Below the pieces are notes generated by a model. That model saw only the letters and a list, made by a program, of their open reading frames with translations. It was not told the DNA's origin and searched no databases. A DNA stretch of 64,000 bases from KBS-83 sp051025295. Lineage in GTDB: Bacteria; Acidobacteriota; Terriglobia; Terriglobales; Acidobacteriaceae. The stretch's first letter is position 1. Every line of letters begins with the position of its first letter. This document shows positions 17,876 to 26,367 of the stretch, piece by piece. A program made the position numbers and the translations under genes. The stretch lies in NCBI GenBank assembly GCA_051025295.1, contig JBMGJV010000014.1; one strand, given 5' to 3'.

Positions 17876-18517
17876 ATGTCCCTTGCCTCCCACCGACTGG
17901 TCGATGCCGTCTCCCTTGCTCATTTGCAGGACGCATGCACCGCTCGGTGGCACGAGGCCGGCGACCCCAGCCTCGCCTCTCCGCCTCTGCAGGAGCTTGC
18001 CGCACTGTTCGAGACGCAGCACGCGGCCAATTACCTGCTGTGGCATGTCGAGGATGAGGCGCGTCGCCCGGGGGCGAGCGATCACGACGTTGCGGCAGTC
18101 AAGCGAGAGATCGATCGCGTGAATCAAAGCCGCAATGACCTGACCGAGCATATCGACACCCTGCTGCTCTCGGCACTCGGGGCCACAGACCAACACCAGC
18201 GGCAGCGCGGCGAGCAACACTCGGAGACTCCCGGTATGATTGCAGACCGGCTCTCGATCTTGTCGCTGCGACTGTTTCACACTCGGGAAGAGCTGGCTCG
18301 GCCCGATGCGAGCGCAGCGCACCGCGAGCGCAACCAGGGCCGGCTTGCCGTGCTCGACCAGCAGCGCAGTGACCTGGTGCATTGCCTTGATCGGCTATGG
18401 CAGCAGGTATGTGCTGGAGAACGCTTCTTCAAGCAGTACCGGCAGTTGAAGATGTACAACGACCCGGAGTTGAATCCGGCCATCTACCGGTTGCGCGCTC
18501 AGAACACGCAGCGTTGA
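17876..18517 (+). CDS. DUF4254 domain protein
   Basis: The 213-residue product matches the DUF4254 pattern: an all-helical protein with YLLWHVEDEARRP, VKREIDRVNQSRNDLTEHID and a C-terminal KQYRQLKMYNDPELNP. The family is uncharacterised and often found near envelope-polysaccharide genes. The ATG at 17876 is chosen because the open frame upstream runs into the tRNA-Lys gene. It is followed by a separate promoter for the TPR gene. Confidence 0.8.
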   Translation: MSLASHRLVDAVSLAHLQDACTARWHEAGDPSLASPPLQELAALFETQHAANYLLWHVEDEARRPGASDHDVAAVKREIDRVNQSRNDLTEHIDTLLLSALGATDQHQRQRGEQHSETPGMIADRLSILSLRLFHTREELARPDASAAHRERNQGRLAVLDQQRSDLVHCLDRLWQQVCAGERFFKQYRQLKMYNDPELNPAIYRLRAQNTQR

Positions 18518-18642
18518 TCGCGAAGCTCCACCTTACGGACGGTTGACGAACCGGGGGGGCAAACGTGTACAACCACTGCACAGTAAGCGATGCGTCAACC
18601 CCCGCTTGACCGCAAACCAGGGCAACTTCAGAAAGAGCGAGC

Positions 18643-19197
18643 ATGGCGAGCACAGGCAGTTCCAAACCGCGCACCCCGAAGACCCTTCACGGCAAGGTGC
18701 GCACGATGACGGATCCGGCACAGCAGAGAACCATGCAGGAATATGAAGCAGCCTTGAAGGCGATGCAGGAAGGCAAGTACGACAAGGCGCGCGATGGCTT
18801 TCGCAAGCTGAGCGAACAGGCCAGCCCGGAGGTCGCCGAACGTGCGCGCGTCTATCTGGAAGCCTGCGAGCGCCAGGTGAAGAAGAATACGCGCAGCTTC
18901 TCCGGTCCGGAGGAGCAGTACGACTACGCGATCTCCCTGCTGAACACAGGTCTGTACGATGAGGCACGCGACCAGTTAGAGGAGATCCTCGGCCGCGAGC
19001 CACATGCGGACTACGCCCTTTACGGCCTCGCCATTCTCGAAAGCATGACCGGGCAGACGGAGCAGTGCCTCGAGCACCTGGCTCAGGCCATCGGCATCAA
19101 CGGGCAGAATCGCATCCACGCCCGCGTTGACTCCGACTTCCAGGACATGGCCGACGATCCGCGGTTCACCGAGCTGCTGTATCCGGAAGTGCAGTAG
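18643..19197 (+). CDS. tetratricopeptide-repeat protein
   Basis: The 184-residue soluble protein contains TPR-like helix pairs: YEAALKAMQEGKYDKARDGF, YDYAISLLNTGLYDEARDQL and LYGLAILESMTGQTEQCLEH. TPRs serve as protein-protein interaction scaffolds; no partner can be named. There is no signal peptide. A possible promoter (TTGACG at 18543, TACAAC at 18568, 19-nt spacer) precedes it. It lies 45 nt before yvcK and may be co-transcribed with it. Confidence 0.8.
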   Translation: MASTGSSKPRTPKTLHGKVRTMTDPAQQRTMQEYEAALKAMQEGKYDKARDGFRKLSEQASPEVAERARVYLEACERQVKKNTRSFSGPEEQYDYAISLLNTGLYDEARDQLEEILGREPHADYALYGLAILESMTGQTEQCLEHLAQAIGINGQNRIHARVDSDFQDMADDPRFTELLYPEVQ

Positions 19198-19242
19198 TGC
19201 GGGCCTGCCCACTCTCATACTGCTCCTGAGAGGTACCGCCGC

Positions 19243-20400
19243 ATGCCCGTGACTCGCAAAGACGCGCCTCCTCGGCGGGTGACTGCTCCGACCGGAGTGC
19301 CCGGCGCACAGGAGCACCACTCGTCCCTGCGCGTTGTGGCCATCGGCGGCGGGACCGGCTTGTCCACCCTGCTGCGCGGCCTGCGACACTACGCCCCGTC
19401 GCCACAGAGCGCCGAGCGGGACGTCAGAACGGCGCCCGCTGCCTCGGCGGCAGTCCCCAGCCTCATCAGCGATCTTGCCGCCGTCGTGACGGTCACGGAT
19501 GACGGTGGTTCGAGCGGCCGCCTGCGCCGCCACTTCAAAATGCTGCCCCCGGGCGATCTGCGTAACTGCATGGTCGCGCTGGCCGATGACGAAGCGCTGC
19601 TATCGCGACTCTTCCGGCATCGCTTCTCGTCGTCGTCACCGACCAGTTCGGACGCCGACAATACCGGCAGCCTCGACGGGCACAGCTTCGGCAACCTGTT
19701 CGTCGCCGCCCTGGTTGAGATCACCGGCGACTTCGCCCAGGCCATCAAACTCTCTTCGCAGGTCCTGGCGACGCGCGGGCACATCTATCCCGCCACGACC
19801 GAAAACGTCACGATCTCCGCACGCATGGACGACGGCTCCGTGGTCGAAGGCGAGACGAACATCACCGCGAGCAAGCATCGCATCTGCGAGCTGTCGCTCC
19901 ACCCCGCAGGCGCTGAGCCGCTGCCCGAGACGCTCGAGTCGATTGCCCGCGCCGACTTGATCACCCTCGGCCCCGGCTCGCTCTACACCAGCCTGATCAC
20001 GAATCTTCTGGTCAAAGGCATTCCACAGGCGCTGGCCTCCGCCCGCGGGCTGCGCGTCTACGTCTGCAACCTGATGACGCAGTCCAACGAGAGCCTGGGG
20101 CTGACCGCGTCGCAGCACATCGAGAAGATCTATGAGCACGCCGGGCAGGCTGTCTTCGACTACGCGCTGGTGAACACTGCGCCGGTCAGCGACACGCTGC
20201 TGCGCAACTACGCGCGGGAAGGCGCGGTGCCCATCGTGCCGGACGTCGAGCGCATGGAAGCGCTCGGGGTCAAAGTCGTGACGGGAAACTTCGCCGCGGA
20301 AGGCGACACACTGCGCCACAACGCGGATCGCGTTGCCGAAACCCTGCTGCACCTGGGCCTTGGCGTGGAACAGCAAGCTGCGCGTACGCAGAGCGCCTGA
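19243..20400 (+). CDS. yvcK: YvcK/GlmR family UDP-sugar-binding regulator
   Basis: The 385-residue product has the CofD-like fold with the nucleotide loop VVAIGGGTGLSTLLRGL (about residues 31-47), VTVTDDGGSSGRLRR and the LPPGDLRNCMVALAD motif. Family members bind UDP-GlcNAc and tune carbon flow into cell-wall precursors by stimulating GlmS in Bacillus; they were named as a gluconeogenesis factor. About 30 basic residues precede the fold. An insertion (SSSSPTSSDADNTGS) sits where some family members have the rapZ-linked loop. No whiA or rapZ lies next to it. Confidence 0.92.
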   Translation: MPVTRKDAPPRRVTAPTGVPGAQEHHSSLRVVAIGGGTGLSTLLRGLRHYAPSPQSAERDVRTAPAASAAVPSLISDLAAVVTVTDDGGSSGRLRRHFKMLPPGDLRNCMVALADDEALLSRLFRHRFSSSSPTSSDADNTGSLDGHSFGNLFVAALVEITGDFAQAIKLSSQVLATRGHIYPATTENVTISARMDDGSVVEGETNITASKHRICELSLHPAGAEPLPETLESIARADLITLGPGSLYTSLITNLLVKGIPQALASARGLRVYVCNLMTQSNESLGLTASQHIEKIYEHAGQAVFDYALVNTAPVSDTLLRNYAREGAVPIVPDVERMEALGVKVVTGNFAAEGDTLRHNADRVAETLLHLGLGVEQQAARTQSA

Positions 20401-20430
20401 TCCCGCTCGCTCACTCCGCCCTAAACGACG

Positions 20431-22119
20431 CTACTTGCAGACGAACGAGGCTGCGCTGCGGGCGCTTCCCTTGCCCGTGTACTGTGCCTGCTGCGGGTAA
20501 GGACACGCCGGTCGCGTCATGCGCACGCCCGATGCCGGATCGAACGACTTCGCGTACTTGGTCGCGACGATCGCATCGGGCGCATGGCCCTCTTCCACCC
20601 ACTCTTCGACTGCGCGGAACGCATTGTCCTTGGCCGTTGACTTGGGCCCGAGCAGTCCGAACTGGCCGATGCTGTCCGGCCCCGGTCCCTCGGCGCAGTG
20701 CTTCACACCGGGCAACATGTAAAGCCGCGTAAAGCTTGCTGCCGTGTCCGCGCCCATGTCCTTCTGCACGCCCTCGTAGTAGCGGATCGTGTAGAGCGGG
20801 CTGATCGCCGCATCCGCCCAGCCGTGATACAGGATCAACTTGCCGCCGCGATCGCGAAAGGCCTTCAGGTCGGTGCTGCGCGCGTCGAGCGTCGCTCCGG
20901 TCTTCTCCCGCGCCGCCTTCATCGCCGGCTCGGCTTCGAAGGTGTGCAGGTCCCACTTGCGGTCGCCGTAGACCATGTTGCTGAAGAAGCCCGTCGCGAA
21001 ACCGACGCCCGCAGACTTCGCCGGGGCCGTTCCGGTGATCCAGCTCGGCCAGCCGTTGGGGTCCTGCTCTGCGCCGGTAGCAAGCACACCGGGAAGAGCC
21101 TCGCCGCTTACCGTGTGAGCGCTGTAGAGCGCGCCCAGTGCCTTCTCTTGCGCTGCGGTCAGGCAGCGCTGTCCGCCGCCTGCGCTGCACGCAATCGTGG
21201 CGGGGTCGAAGTGGCAGGCGCGCGGATCGGTCACCAGGCCATCGCGCAGACCGTCGCCCTGATCGCAGGCCGCCAGCACTGCATGAGAGATGGTCGCGAC
21301 CTTCGCCGCCGGAATGTAGTTCGCCGGGCTCTCGAGCAGCGCCTTCATCGCGATGCCACCCGACACCATCAGGTCAGTCCAGGCATACGCCGGTGCGCCG
21401 GCCACAATGCCGTCGTAATCCGCGGGAAAGCGCTGTGCCTCCATCAGAGCTTCACGTCCGCCGTCCGAGCACGCAGCGAAGTAGTTGTGGCGTGCCGGGT
21501 AGCCGTAGAACGCCGCCACGACCGCCTTGGCCTGCACCGTCATCTGGTGAATGCCCCGCCAGCCAAAGTCGACCACCTTCTGCGGGTGGCCGAGCGCCCA
21601 GCTCGCGTCCAGTCCATCGCCCTGGTGCCCAGTGTCGGTCGCCGTCGCAGCGAAGCCGTTCAGGACCGACGCAGCAAGCTGCCGGTCGTCGATCTCGCCC
21701 GCGAAGCCACCATTGCCGATACCCTGCAGCCGCTTGTTCCAGCCCTCTGCGGGCAGCCAGACCTCGATGCGAATGCTGGAGTCGGGCGACGGCGCTGCGT
21801 GCACGATCACGCGGCAGAATGCCGGCGTATGGTTGAACAGCGTCGCAAGAGGGTCCGCTTTGCCATCCTTCGCCGCGGGCCGGCTGAACGTTCCGGCGGC
21901 CACCGTCTCCGCCGAGACGACGCGCGCCTGATGCAGCGGCAGGTGCTGCAGGCGTGAGCACGCATCCGCCGCACTGGACTGTGCCCGGGCAGACGTGGCC
22001 GGAGCAGACATGGTCGGTGCGGACTGTGCTCGCGCGGATTGCGCCAGCGCGGGCGAGACAACCGTGGCAGTAGCGACCAGAGACAACAGCGCGGGCAGGA
22101 GCGACGACGAGTGACGCAT
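20431..22119 (-). CDS. tannase/feruloyl esterase family protein
   Basis: The 562-residue secreted hydrolase has a signal peptide (residues 1 to about 26), then a low-complexity Ser/Ala/Gln stretch (to about 50), and the alpha/beta-hydrolase domain. The nucleophile elbow is CSDGGREAL with Ser218 as the predicted nucleophile. The later Asp and His are likely those in YHGWADAAI and LPGVKHCAEG. Substrates in the family are gallate or ferulate esters of plant material or polyester. A TAGAGT hexamer at 22128-22133 lies 8 nt before the ATG. Confidence 0.9.
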   Translation of the reverse strand: MRHSSSLLPALLSLVATATVVSPALAQSARAQSAPTMSAPATSARAQSSAADACSRLQHLPLHQARVVSAETVAAGTFSRPAAKDGKADPLATLFNHTPAFCRVIVHAAPSPDSSIRIEVWLPAEGWNKRLQGIGNGGFAGEIDDRQLAASVLNGFAATATDTGHQGDGLDASWALGHPQKVVDFGWRGIHQMTVQAKAVVAAFYGYPARHNYFAACSDGGREALMEAQRFPADYDGIVAGAPAYAWTDLMVSGGIAMKALLESPANYIPAAKVATISHAVLAACDQGDGLRDGLVTDPRACHFDPATIACSAGGGQRCLTAAQEKALGALYSAHTVSGEALPGVLATGAEQDPNGWPSWITGTAPAKSAGVGFATGFFSNMVYGDRKWDLHTFEAEPAMKAAREKTGATLDARSTDLKAFRDRGGKLILYHGWADAAISPLYTIRYYEGVQKDMGADTAASFTRLYMLPGVKHCAEGPGPDSIGQFGLLGPKSTAKDNAFRAVEEWVEEGHAPDAIVATKYAKSFDPASGVRMTRPACPYPQQAQYTGKGSARSAASFVCK

Positions 22120-22127
22120 GCAGTGCC

Positions 22128-22133
22128 ACTCTA
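22128..22133 (-). promoter_or_regulatory. -10 hexamer of the tannase-like gene, likely leaderless
   Basis: TAGAGT on the minus strand ends 8 nt before the start codon; the spacer GGCACTGC holds no usable Shine-Dalgarno site. Confidence 0.35.
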
Positions 22134-22177
22134 TCCCAGGACGCAACTGCTCTGGTCTGACGCAACCGGAAAAGCAC

Positions 22178-23386
22178 TCAGTCGGCGTTGCTCTCTGTCG
22201 TCTTCTTCAATTGTCCGCAGGCCGCGTAAATATCGCGCCCGCGCGGGCGGCGGATGAACGCAGGAACGCCACGCGCGATCAGCCGCTCCTGGAACGCGGC
22301 GACGTCCTTCGCTGCGGGCTCCTGGTACGGAATGCCCGGCCCTGGGTTCCAGACGATCAGGTTCACCTTCACTGGGAAGCCGGCTCGACGGGCGAGCACG
22401 ACCACTTCGTCTGCATGCACCAGCGAATCGTTGACGCCGCCGAGCAGCACGTACTCGAACGTGATCTTCTCGCGCGGGGCAAGCGGCAAAGCGCGCGCTG
22501 ACTCGAGCACTGCTTCGATCGGCCACTTCCGCGTGATCGGCATGATCGACTCGCGCACAACATCGTTCGAGGCATTCAGCGAGATCGCCAGCCGCGGACG
22601 CACCGTCTCTCCCGCAAAGCGCACAATGCCGGGCACGATCCCTGATGTCGAAACGGTCATGCGCGATGCCGCGATGCCCACTTCTTCCACCAGCAGGCGC
22701 ACGGCATCCATGAACGCGTCGTAGTTCAGGAAGGGCTCGCCCATGCCCATGAAGACCAGGTTGATGCGGTCGCGGCCGAGTTCCACCTGCTGGCGGCGAA
22801 GAACGGCGACAACCTGCCCGGCGATCTCGCCCGAGGTCAGGTTGCGCTCGATGCCGAGCTTCGCCGTCAGGCAGAACTGGCAATTCACAGCGCAGCCGAT
22901 CTGCGAAGACACGCAAATCGTCGCGCGGCGTCGCGCCGGCTCTTCGCCGTCGCTGTCTTCCGCACCGTCGCCCTCAGGCATCCAGACCGTCTCCGCCGTC
23001 TGGCCGCCGCTCACCCCGATCAGGTAGCGCTCGGTCCCGTCGGATGACTGAAACGCCGCGGCGATCGAAGGCAGCCCGACTCCGTACCCCGCATCCGTGA
23101 GACGACGGCGCAGCGCTGCCGGAAAGGTGGTGATCTCGTCCAGCGAGACAGCCCAGTCCCGGTAGAGCGCCTGGGCAAGCTGGCGCGCGCGAAACGGGGG
23201 CTCCCCGAGCTCGGCCATGAGCGAGCTAAGTTGCTGAAGGGATTGGCCGAACAGTGACAGCGACGGAGATTGCACCGGGGACGGTGCAGCGCTTTGGATC
23301 GAAACCGCCGCAGCGGAGTCTAAAATGGTGAAGTCTTCCTTCTCTGGCACGGTAGGCAGCCCCAGCGGCTGCTTCGACGGCATCAC
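22178..23386 (-). CDS. rlmN: dual-specificity RNA methyltransferase RlmN
   Basis: The 402-residue radical SAM enzyme methylates C2 of A2503 in 23S rRNA and A37 of some tRNAs. The cluster motif CAVNCQFC supplies Cys165, Cys169 and Cys172, and the methyl-carrying Cys lies in DIYAACGQL near the C-terminus. VFMGMGEPFLNYD and SLNASND are the usual SAM and RNA-site motifs. It has about 45 extra N-terminal residues and an acidic insertion (GDGAEDSDGEE) before the radical SAM core. A second ATG follows the first directly. Confidence 0.95.
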   Translation of the reverse strand: MMPSKQPLGLPTVPEKEDFTILDSAAAVSIQSAAPSPVQSPSLSLFGQSLQQLSSLMAELGEPPFRARQLAQALYRDWAVSLDEITTFPAALRRRLTDAGYGVGLPSIAAAFQSSDGTERYLIGVSGGQTAETVWMPEGDGAEDSDGEEPARRRATICVSSQIGCAVNCQFCLTAKLGIERNLTSGEIAGQVVAVLRRQQVELGRDRINLVFMGMGEPFLNYDAFMDAVRLLVEEVGIAASRMTVSTSGIVPGIVRFAGETVRPRLAISLNASNDVVRESIMPITRKWPIEAVLESARALPLAPREKITFEYVLLGGVNDSLVHADEVVVLARRAGFPVKVNLIVWNPGPGIPYQEPAAKDVAAFQERLIARGVPAFIRRPRGRDIYAACGQLKKTTESNAD

Positions 23387-23479
23387 AACGAGCGCTCCGA
23401 TTCTGGCCTCAGGATAGCACCGGCGTTCGGCTCTGCTATCACCTCCGCCGCGTCACGGAAGGCACGGAAACGACAAGAT

Positions 23480-24754
23480 ATGGCAAACGAACGCAGTGTG
23501 GAACGAACGGTTCTCCCCAACGGGTTAACGATTCTGACCGAGCGCATGGAGCATGTGCGCTCGGTAGCAATGGGCGTGTGGATCCGCGCCGGCTCGCGAC
23601 ACGAGGTCGCGGAGCTGAATGGGATCTCTCACTTTGTCGAACACATGGTCTTCAAGGGCACGGAGACACGCTCTGCGCAGCGCATAGCGCGCGAGGTCGA
23701 CGCGATCGGCGGCAATCTGGATGCGTTCACCGGCAAGGAGACCATCTGCTTCAACATCAAAGTGCTCGATGAGCATGTGCCGACGGCGCTCGACGTGTTG
23801 AGCGACCTGGTGCTGCATCCCGTCTTCGCCGAGCAGGACATCCTGCGCGAGCGTGGCGTGATCCTCGAAGAGATCAAGATGGACGAGGACAACCCCGACT
23901 ACCTGGTGCACGAGATCTTCACCCAGAACTTCTGGAAGGGGCACCCGCTGGGCAAGCCCATCCTCGGCACCAAGGAGACGGTCGGCCGGCTCGAGCAGGC
24001 CAAGCTGTTCGGCTATTACGGCGACCGCTTCCGCGGCGGCAACGTCGTCTTTACCGCGGCCGGCAATCTGGACCATCAGAGCTTCGTGGACGAAGTGCGC
24101 CGGCGTTTTGAAGCGATGCCAGCAGGCATGCCGCAGGACACGAGCGTTCCGCCGACCACGACGGCGCGCATCATCCTGCGCAACAAAAAGTCGCTCGAGC
24201 AGGTACAGCTCTGCATGGGCGTGCCCTCGCTGCCCATCTCGAGCGATCGCCGCTACTGCGCGCTGCTGCTGAACACGGTGCTGGGCGGCGGCATGAGCTC
24301 GCGTCTGTTCCAAACCGTGCGTGAAGAGCGTGGCCTCGCCTACTCGATCTACAGCGACCTGAGCCCGTTCAAGGACACCGGCATGCTGTGCGTGTACGCC
24401 GGCACGTCGTCGAGCAAGGCCGTCCAGATGATCCAGTTGATCACCGACGAGTTCCGCCGCCTCAAAGACGAGCCCGTCGCCGCCGACGAGCTGCGGCGCA
24501 CCAAGGACCAGCTCCTGGGTAACATCATCCTCAGCATGGAGAGCACCGGCGCACGCATGTCCAACCTGGCGCGGCAGGAGATGTACTTCGAGCATTTCTT
24601 CGGCATCGACGAAGTGATGCAGCGGGTCGAATCCGTTACCGCAGAGCAGGTGCAGGAGCTGGCGAAGGAGCTGTTTTCGCCGGAGCGTATCGCGGTCACC
24701 ATGCTCGGCCGGCTGGACGGCATCAAGGTCGGTCGCGGCGACCTCGACTGCTAA
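23480..24754 (+). CDS. M16 family zinc metallopeptidase
   Basis: The 424-residue protein is a processing-peptidase type enzyme. The inverted zinc motif is HFVEH (His51, Glu54, His55), followed by the usual KETICFNIKVL and EEIKMDEDNPDYLVHE region with the third ligand Glu. The second, non-catalytic M16 half carries RNKKSLEQVQLCMGVP and SRLFQTVREERGLAYSIYS. There is no signal peptide, so it acts in the cytoplasm. It stands alone between rlmN and a palindromic repeat. Confidence 0.93.
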   Translation: MANERSVERTVLPNGLTILTERMEHVRSVAMGVWIRAGSRHEVAELNGISHFVEHMVFKGTETRSAQRIAREVDAIGGNLDAFTGKETICFNIKVLDEHVPTALDVLSDLVLHPVFAEQDILRERGVILEEIKMDEDNPDYLVHEIFTQNFWKGHPLGKPILGTKETVGRLEQAKLFGYYGDRFRGGNVVFTAAGNLDHQSFVDEVRRRFEAMPAGMPQDTSVPPTTTARIILRNKKSLEQVQLCMGVPSLPISSDRRYCALLLNTVLGGGMSSRLFQTVREERGLAYSIYSDLSPFKDTGMLCVYAGTSSSKAVQMIQLITDEFRRLKDEPVAADELRRTKDQLLGNIILSMESTGARMSNLARQEMYFEHFFGIDEVMQRVESVTAEQVQELAKELFSPERIAVTMLGRLDGIKVGRGDLDC

Positions 24755-24819
24755 GAAGCAGGGGGAGCAGGACGAGACAGGTCAGGGCATCGTCTTCCGG
24801 GCCGCCGGTCTCCCCTGCC

Positions 24820-24908
24820 GTCATTCTGTAGTCCTGCCCGGTAGGGAGGATCTGCAGTCCCCCGTAGCGGGTAGGACTGCCAGGTCCTTCGCTTCGCTCG
24901 GAGATGAC
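24820..24908. repeat. REP-like imperfect palindromic element
   Basis: The left arm from 24820 (GTCATTCTGTAG, then GGATCTGCAGTCC) is the inverse of the right arm read from 24908 (GTCATCTCCGAGC, then GGACCTGGCAGTCC). The centre lies near 24864. The right arm contains CCTTCGCTTCGCTCGGAGATGA, a type of sequence dispersed between genes in acidobacterial genomes. There is no coding capacity. It lies in the 287-nt gap between the M16 peptidase and prepilin genes. Confidence 0.55.
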
Positions 24909-25041
24909 ACCGCTCACACTTCCTACGAGCGCTTTGTGTCTCCGCTGCGTCTCTGTGGGGCAGGTTCAGGCCGATTTACGCTGCCCGCGCGCGAGTTTGG
25001 TACGCTGGCTTTCGGCAGATTTGTAAGCAGAGGTAGTAGCC

Positions 25042-25611
25042 ATGATTACCCCGATGACTGAAACCAACTCGACACAACGATCCGAGCGGCTCCTTTCGTC
25101 TCTCCCGCCCGCGGCGGGCAGCGAGGCCGGCTTCACCCTGATGGAGCTGCTGATCGTAATGTCGGTGATCCTGATCCTGATGCTGGTCGCGATCCCGAGC
25201 CTGCTGAATGTCACAATCCAGGCGCATGAGACCTCCGCACTGGGCTCGCTGCGCGCGATCCAGGCAGCCGAGGTGCAGTACTCCGCCAGCTACCCGACGA
25301 ACGGCTTCGCGTGCTCGTTGACCGCGCTGGCCGGCACGCCTGGGTCCGGGCCGCCCAGCGCGCAATCGGCGCAGCTGCTGCAGTCCTCGCTCGCCAACGG
25401 CCAGAAGGACGGCTACACGTTCAACATCACGAACTGCACAAAGGCTGCCAACTCGACCTCCGGCAGCCAGGATTACTTCACCTCGTACGAGATCACGGCC
25501 GTGCCACAGACGGTCGGCCGTACCGGGCACCGCGGCTTCTGCATGGATAGCTCCGGCACCATCAAGGCCGATCCTGCAGGCGGCACCAACTGCACGATTC
25601 CGCTTTCGTGA
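25042..25611 (+). CDS. type IV pilin-like protein (prepilin)
   Basis: The 189-residue product has a 30-residue basic leader, the prepilin peptidase site EAG/FTLMELL (Gly30/Phe31) with Glu at position +5, and a hydrophobic helix to about residue 55. The globular part ends in a disulfide-like loop (CMDSSGTIKADPAGGTNC) as in major pilins. It is a candidate pilus or pseudopilus subunit for the machinery at 30-37 kb. An intrinsic terminator lies 18 nt after the stop, inside the lolA coding sequence, whose GTG overlaps the pilin stop. Confidence 0.9.
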   Translation: MITPMTETNSTQRSERLLSSLPPAAGSEAGFTLMELLIVMSVILILMLVAIPSLLNVTIQAHETSALGSLRAIQAAEVQYSASYPTNGFACSLTALAGTPGSGPPSAQSAQLLQSSLANGQKDGYTFNITNCTKAANSTSGSQDYFTSYEITAVPQTVGRTGHRGFCMDSSGTIKADPAGGTNCTIPLS

Positions 25612-26279
25612 GTAACGAGATCATCAACAAAGGCCAGCAGAGACGCTGGCCTTTGTTGTTTCTGGCGCTCGGGCTCGCGCTGCCGCTGGCCGCACAGCCT
25701 TCCGCGCCGGAGATGGCCGCTCGCGTCGATCAGCACTACAACACGCTGAAGCGGCTGGAGGTCCAGTTCACGGAGGAGTACGCGGGCATGGGCATGGACC
25801 GGCGCGAGAGCGGCGTGCTGATGCTGGAAAAGCCGGGGCGCATGCGCTGGAACTACGCGCAGCCACCGGGCAAGGTGTTCGTGCTCGACGGCAAGTACGG
25901 CTGGTTCTACACGCCAGGAGACGCGCAGGTGCAGCAGATTCCGGCAAAGAAGCTCGACGATCTGCGATCGCCGCTGCGCTTCCTGCTTGGACATGCGCAA
26001 CTGACGAAGGAGCTGCGCGGCCTCACCCTCGCACCCGCGGACCACGGCAGCTACCGGCTGCGCGGGGTGCCGGTCGGGATGGAGCAGCGCGTCCGCGAGC
26101 TCGAGTTGATTGTCACGGCAGTGGGCACCATCGAGCGGCTCACCCTCGAAGAGCTCGACGGCGCACGCACCAGCTTCAGCTTCCGGAACGAGCAGGCCAA
26201 CCCCGCGCTCGCACCGGACACCTTCCACTTCACGCCGCCCCCGGGTGTGGGCGTCGTGGCGGGCACGCCGCCGGTCTGA
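25608..26279 (+). CDS. lolA: outer-membrane lipoprotein carrier protein LolA
   Basis: The 223-residue product has a signal peptide (about residues 1-31) and the LolA fold: VQFTEEYAGMGMDRRESGVLMLEKPGRMRWNY, then KVFVLDGKYGWFYTPGDAQV. LolA ferries lipoproteins across the periplasm. The GTG at 25608 overlaps the pilin stop by 4 nt. Its codons 8-18 encode both the beginning of the signal peptide and a perfect terminator hairpin, so its expression should depend on readthrough or on ribosomes melting the hairpin. No lolB, lolCDE or ftsK neighbour is present. Confidence 0.88.
   Translation: MSNEIINKGQQRRWPLLFLALGLALPLAAQPSAPEMAARVDQHYNTLKRLEVQFTEEYAGMGMDRRESGVLMLEKPGRMRWNYAQPPGKVFVLDGKYGWFYTPGDAQVQQIPAKKLDDLRSPLRFLLGHAQLTKELRGLTLAPADHGSYRLRGVPVGMEQRVRELELIVTAVGTIERLTLEELDGARTSFSFRNEQANPALAPDTFHFTPPPGVGVVAGTPPV
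25629..25661 (+). terminator. intrinsic terminator inside the 5' end of lolA
   Basis: AAAGGCCAGC (25629-25638) and GCTGGCCTTT (25645-25654) form a perfect 10-bp stem with a 6-nt loop, followed by GTTGTTT. It has all the parts of a rho-independent terminator for the pilin gene but lies within the first 18 codons of lolA. Confidence 0.75.
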
Positions 26280-26354
26280 CTTCGAAACACGACGGCCTGA
26301 GCACGACGGCCCGACCCAGCCCTTGCCTCTTTCACCAAGCGCTGGTCCGCGCAG

Positions 26355-26360
26355 TATCCT
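26355..26360 (+). promoter_or_regulatory. -10 hexamer of the phospholipase D-like gene, likely leaderless
   Basis: TATCCT ends 7 nt before the ATG at 26368; TTCACC at 26331 could serve as -35 with an 18-nt spacer. No Shine-Dalgarno site is present. Confidence 0.4.
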
Positions 26361-26367
26361 GTCCGGC

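Noticed and set aside
20698..21957. 419-codon frame antisense to the tannase-like gene
   Set aside because: Composition is Arg-rich and no motif is visible, while the opposite strand encodes an intact esterase with signal peptide.
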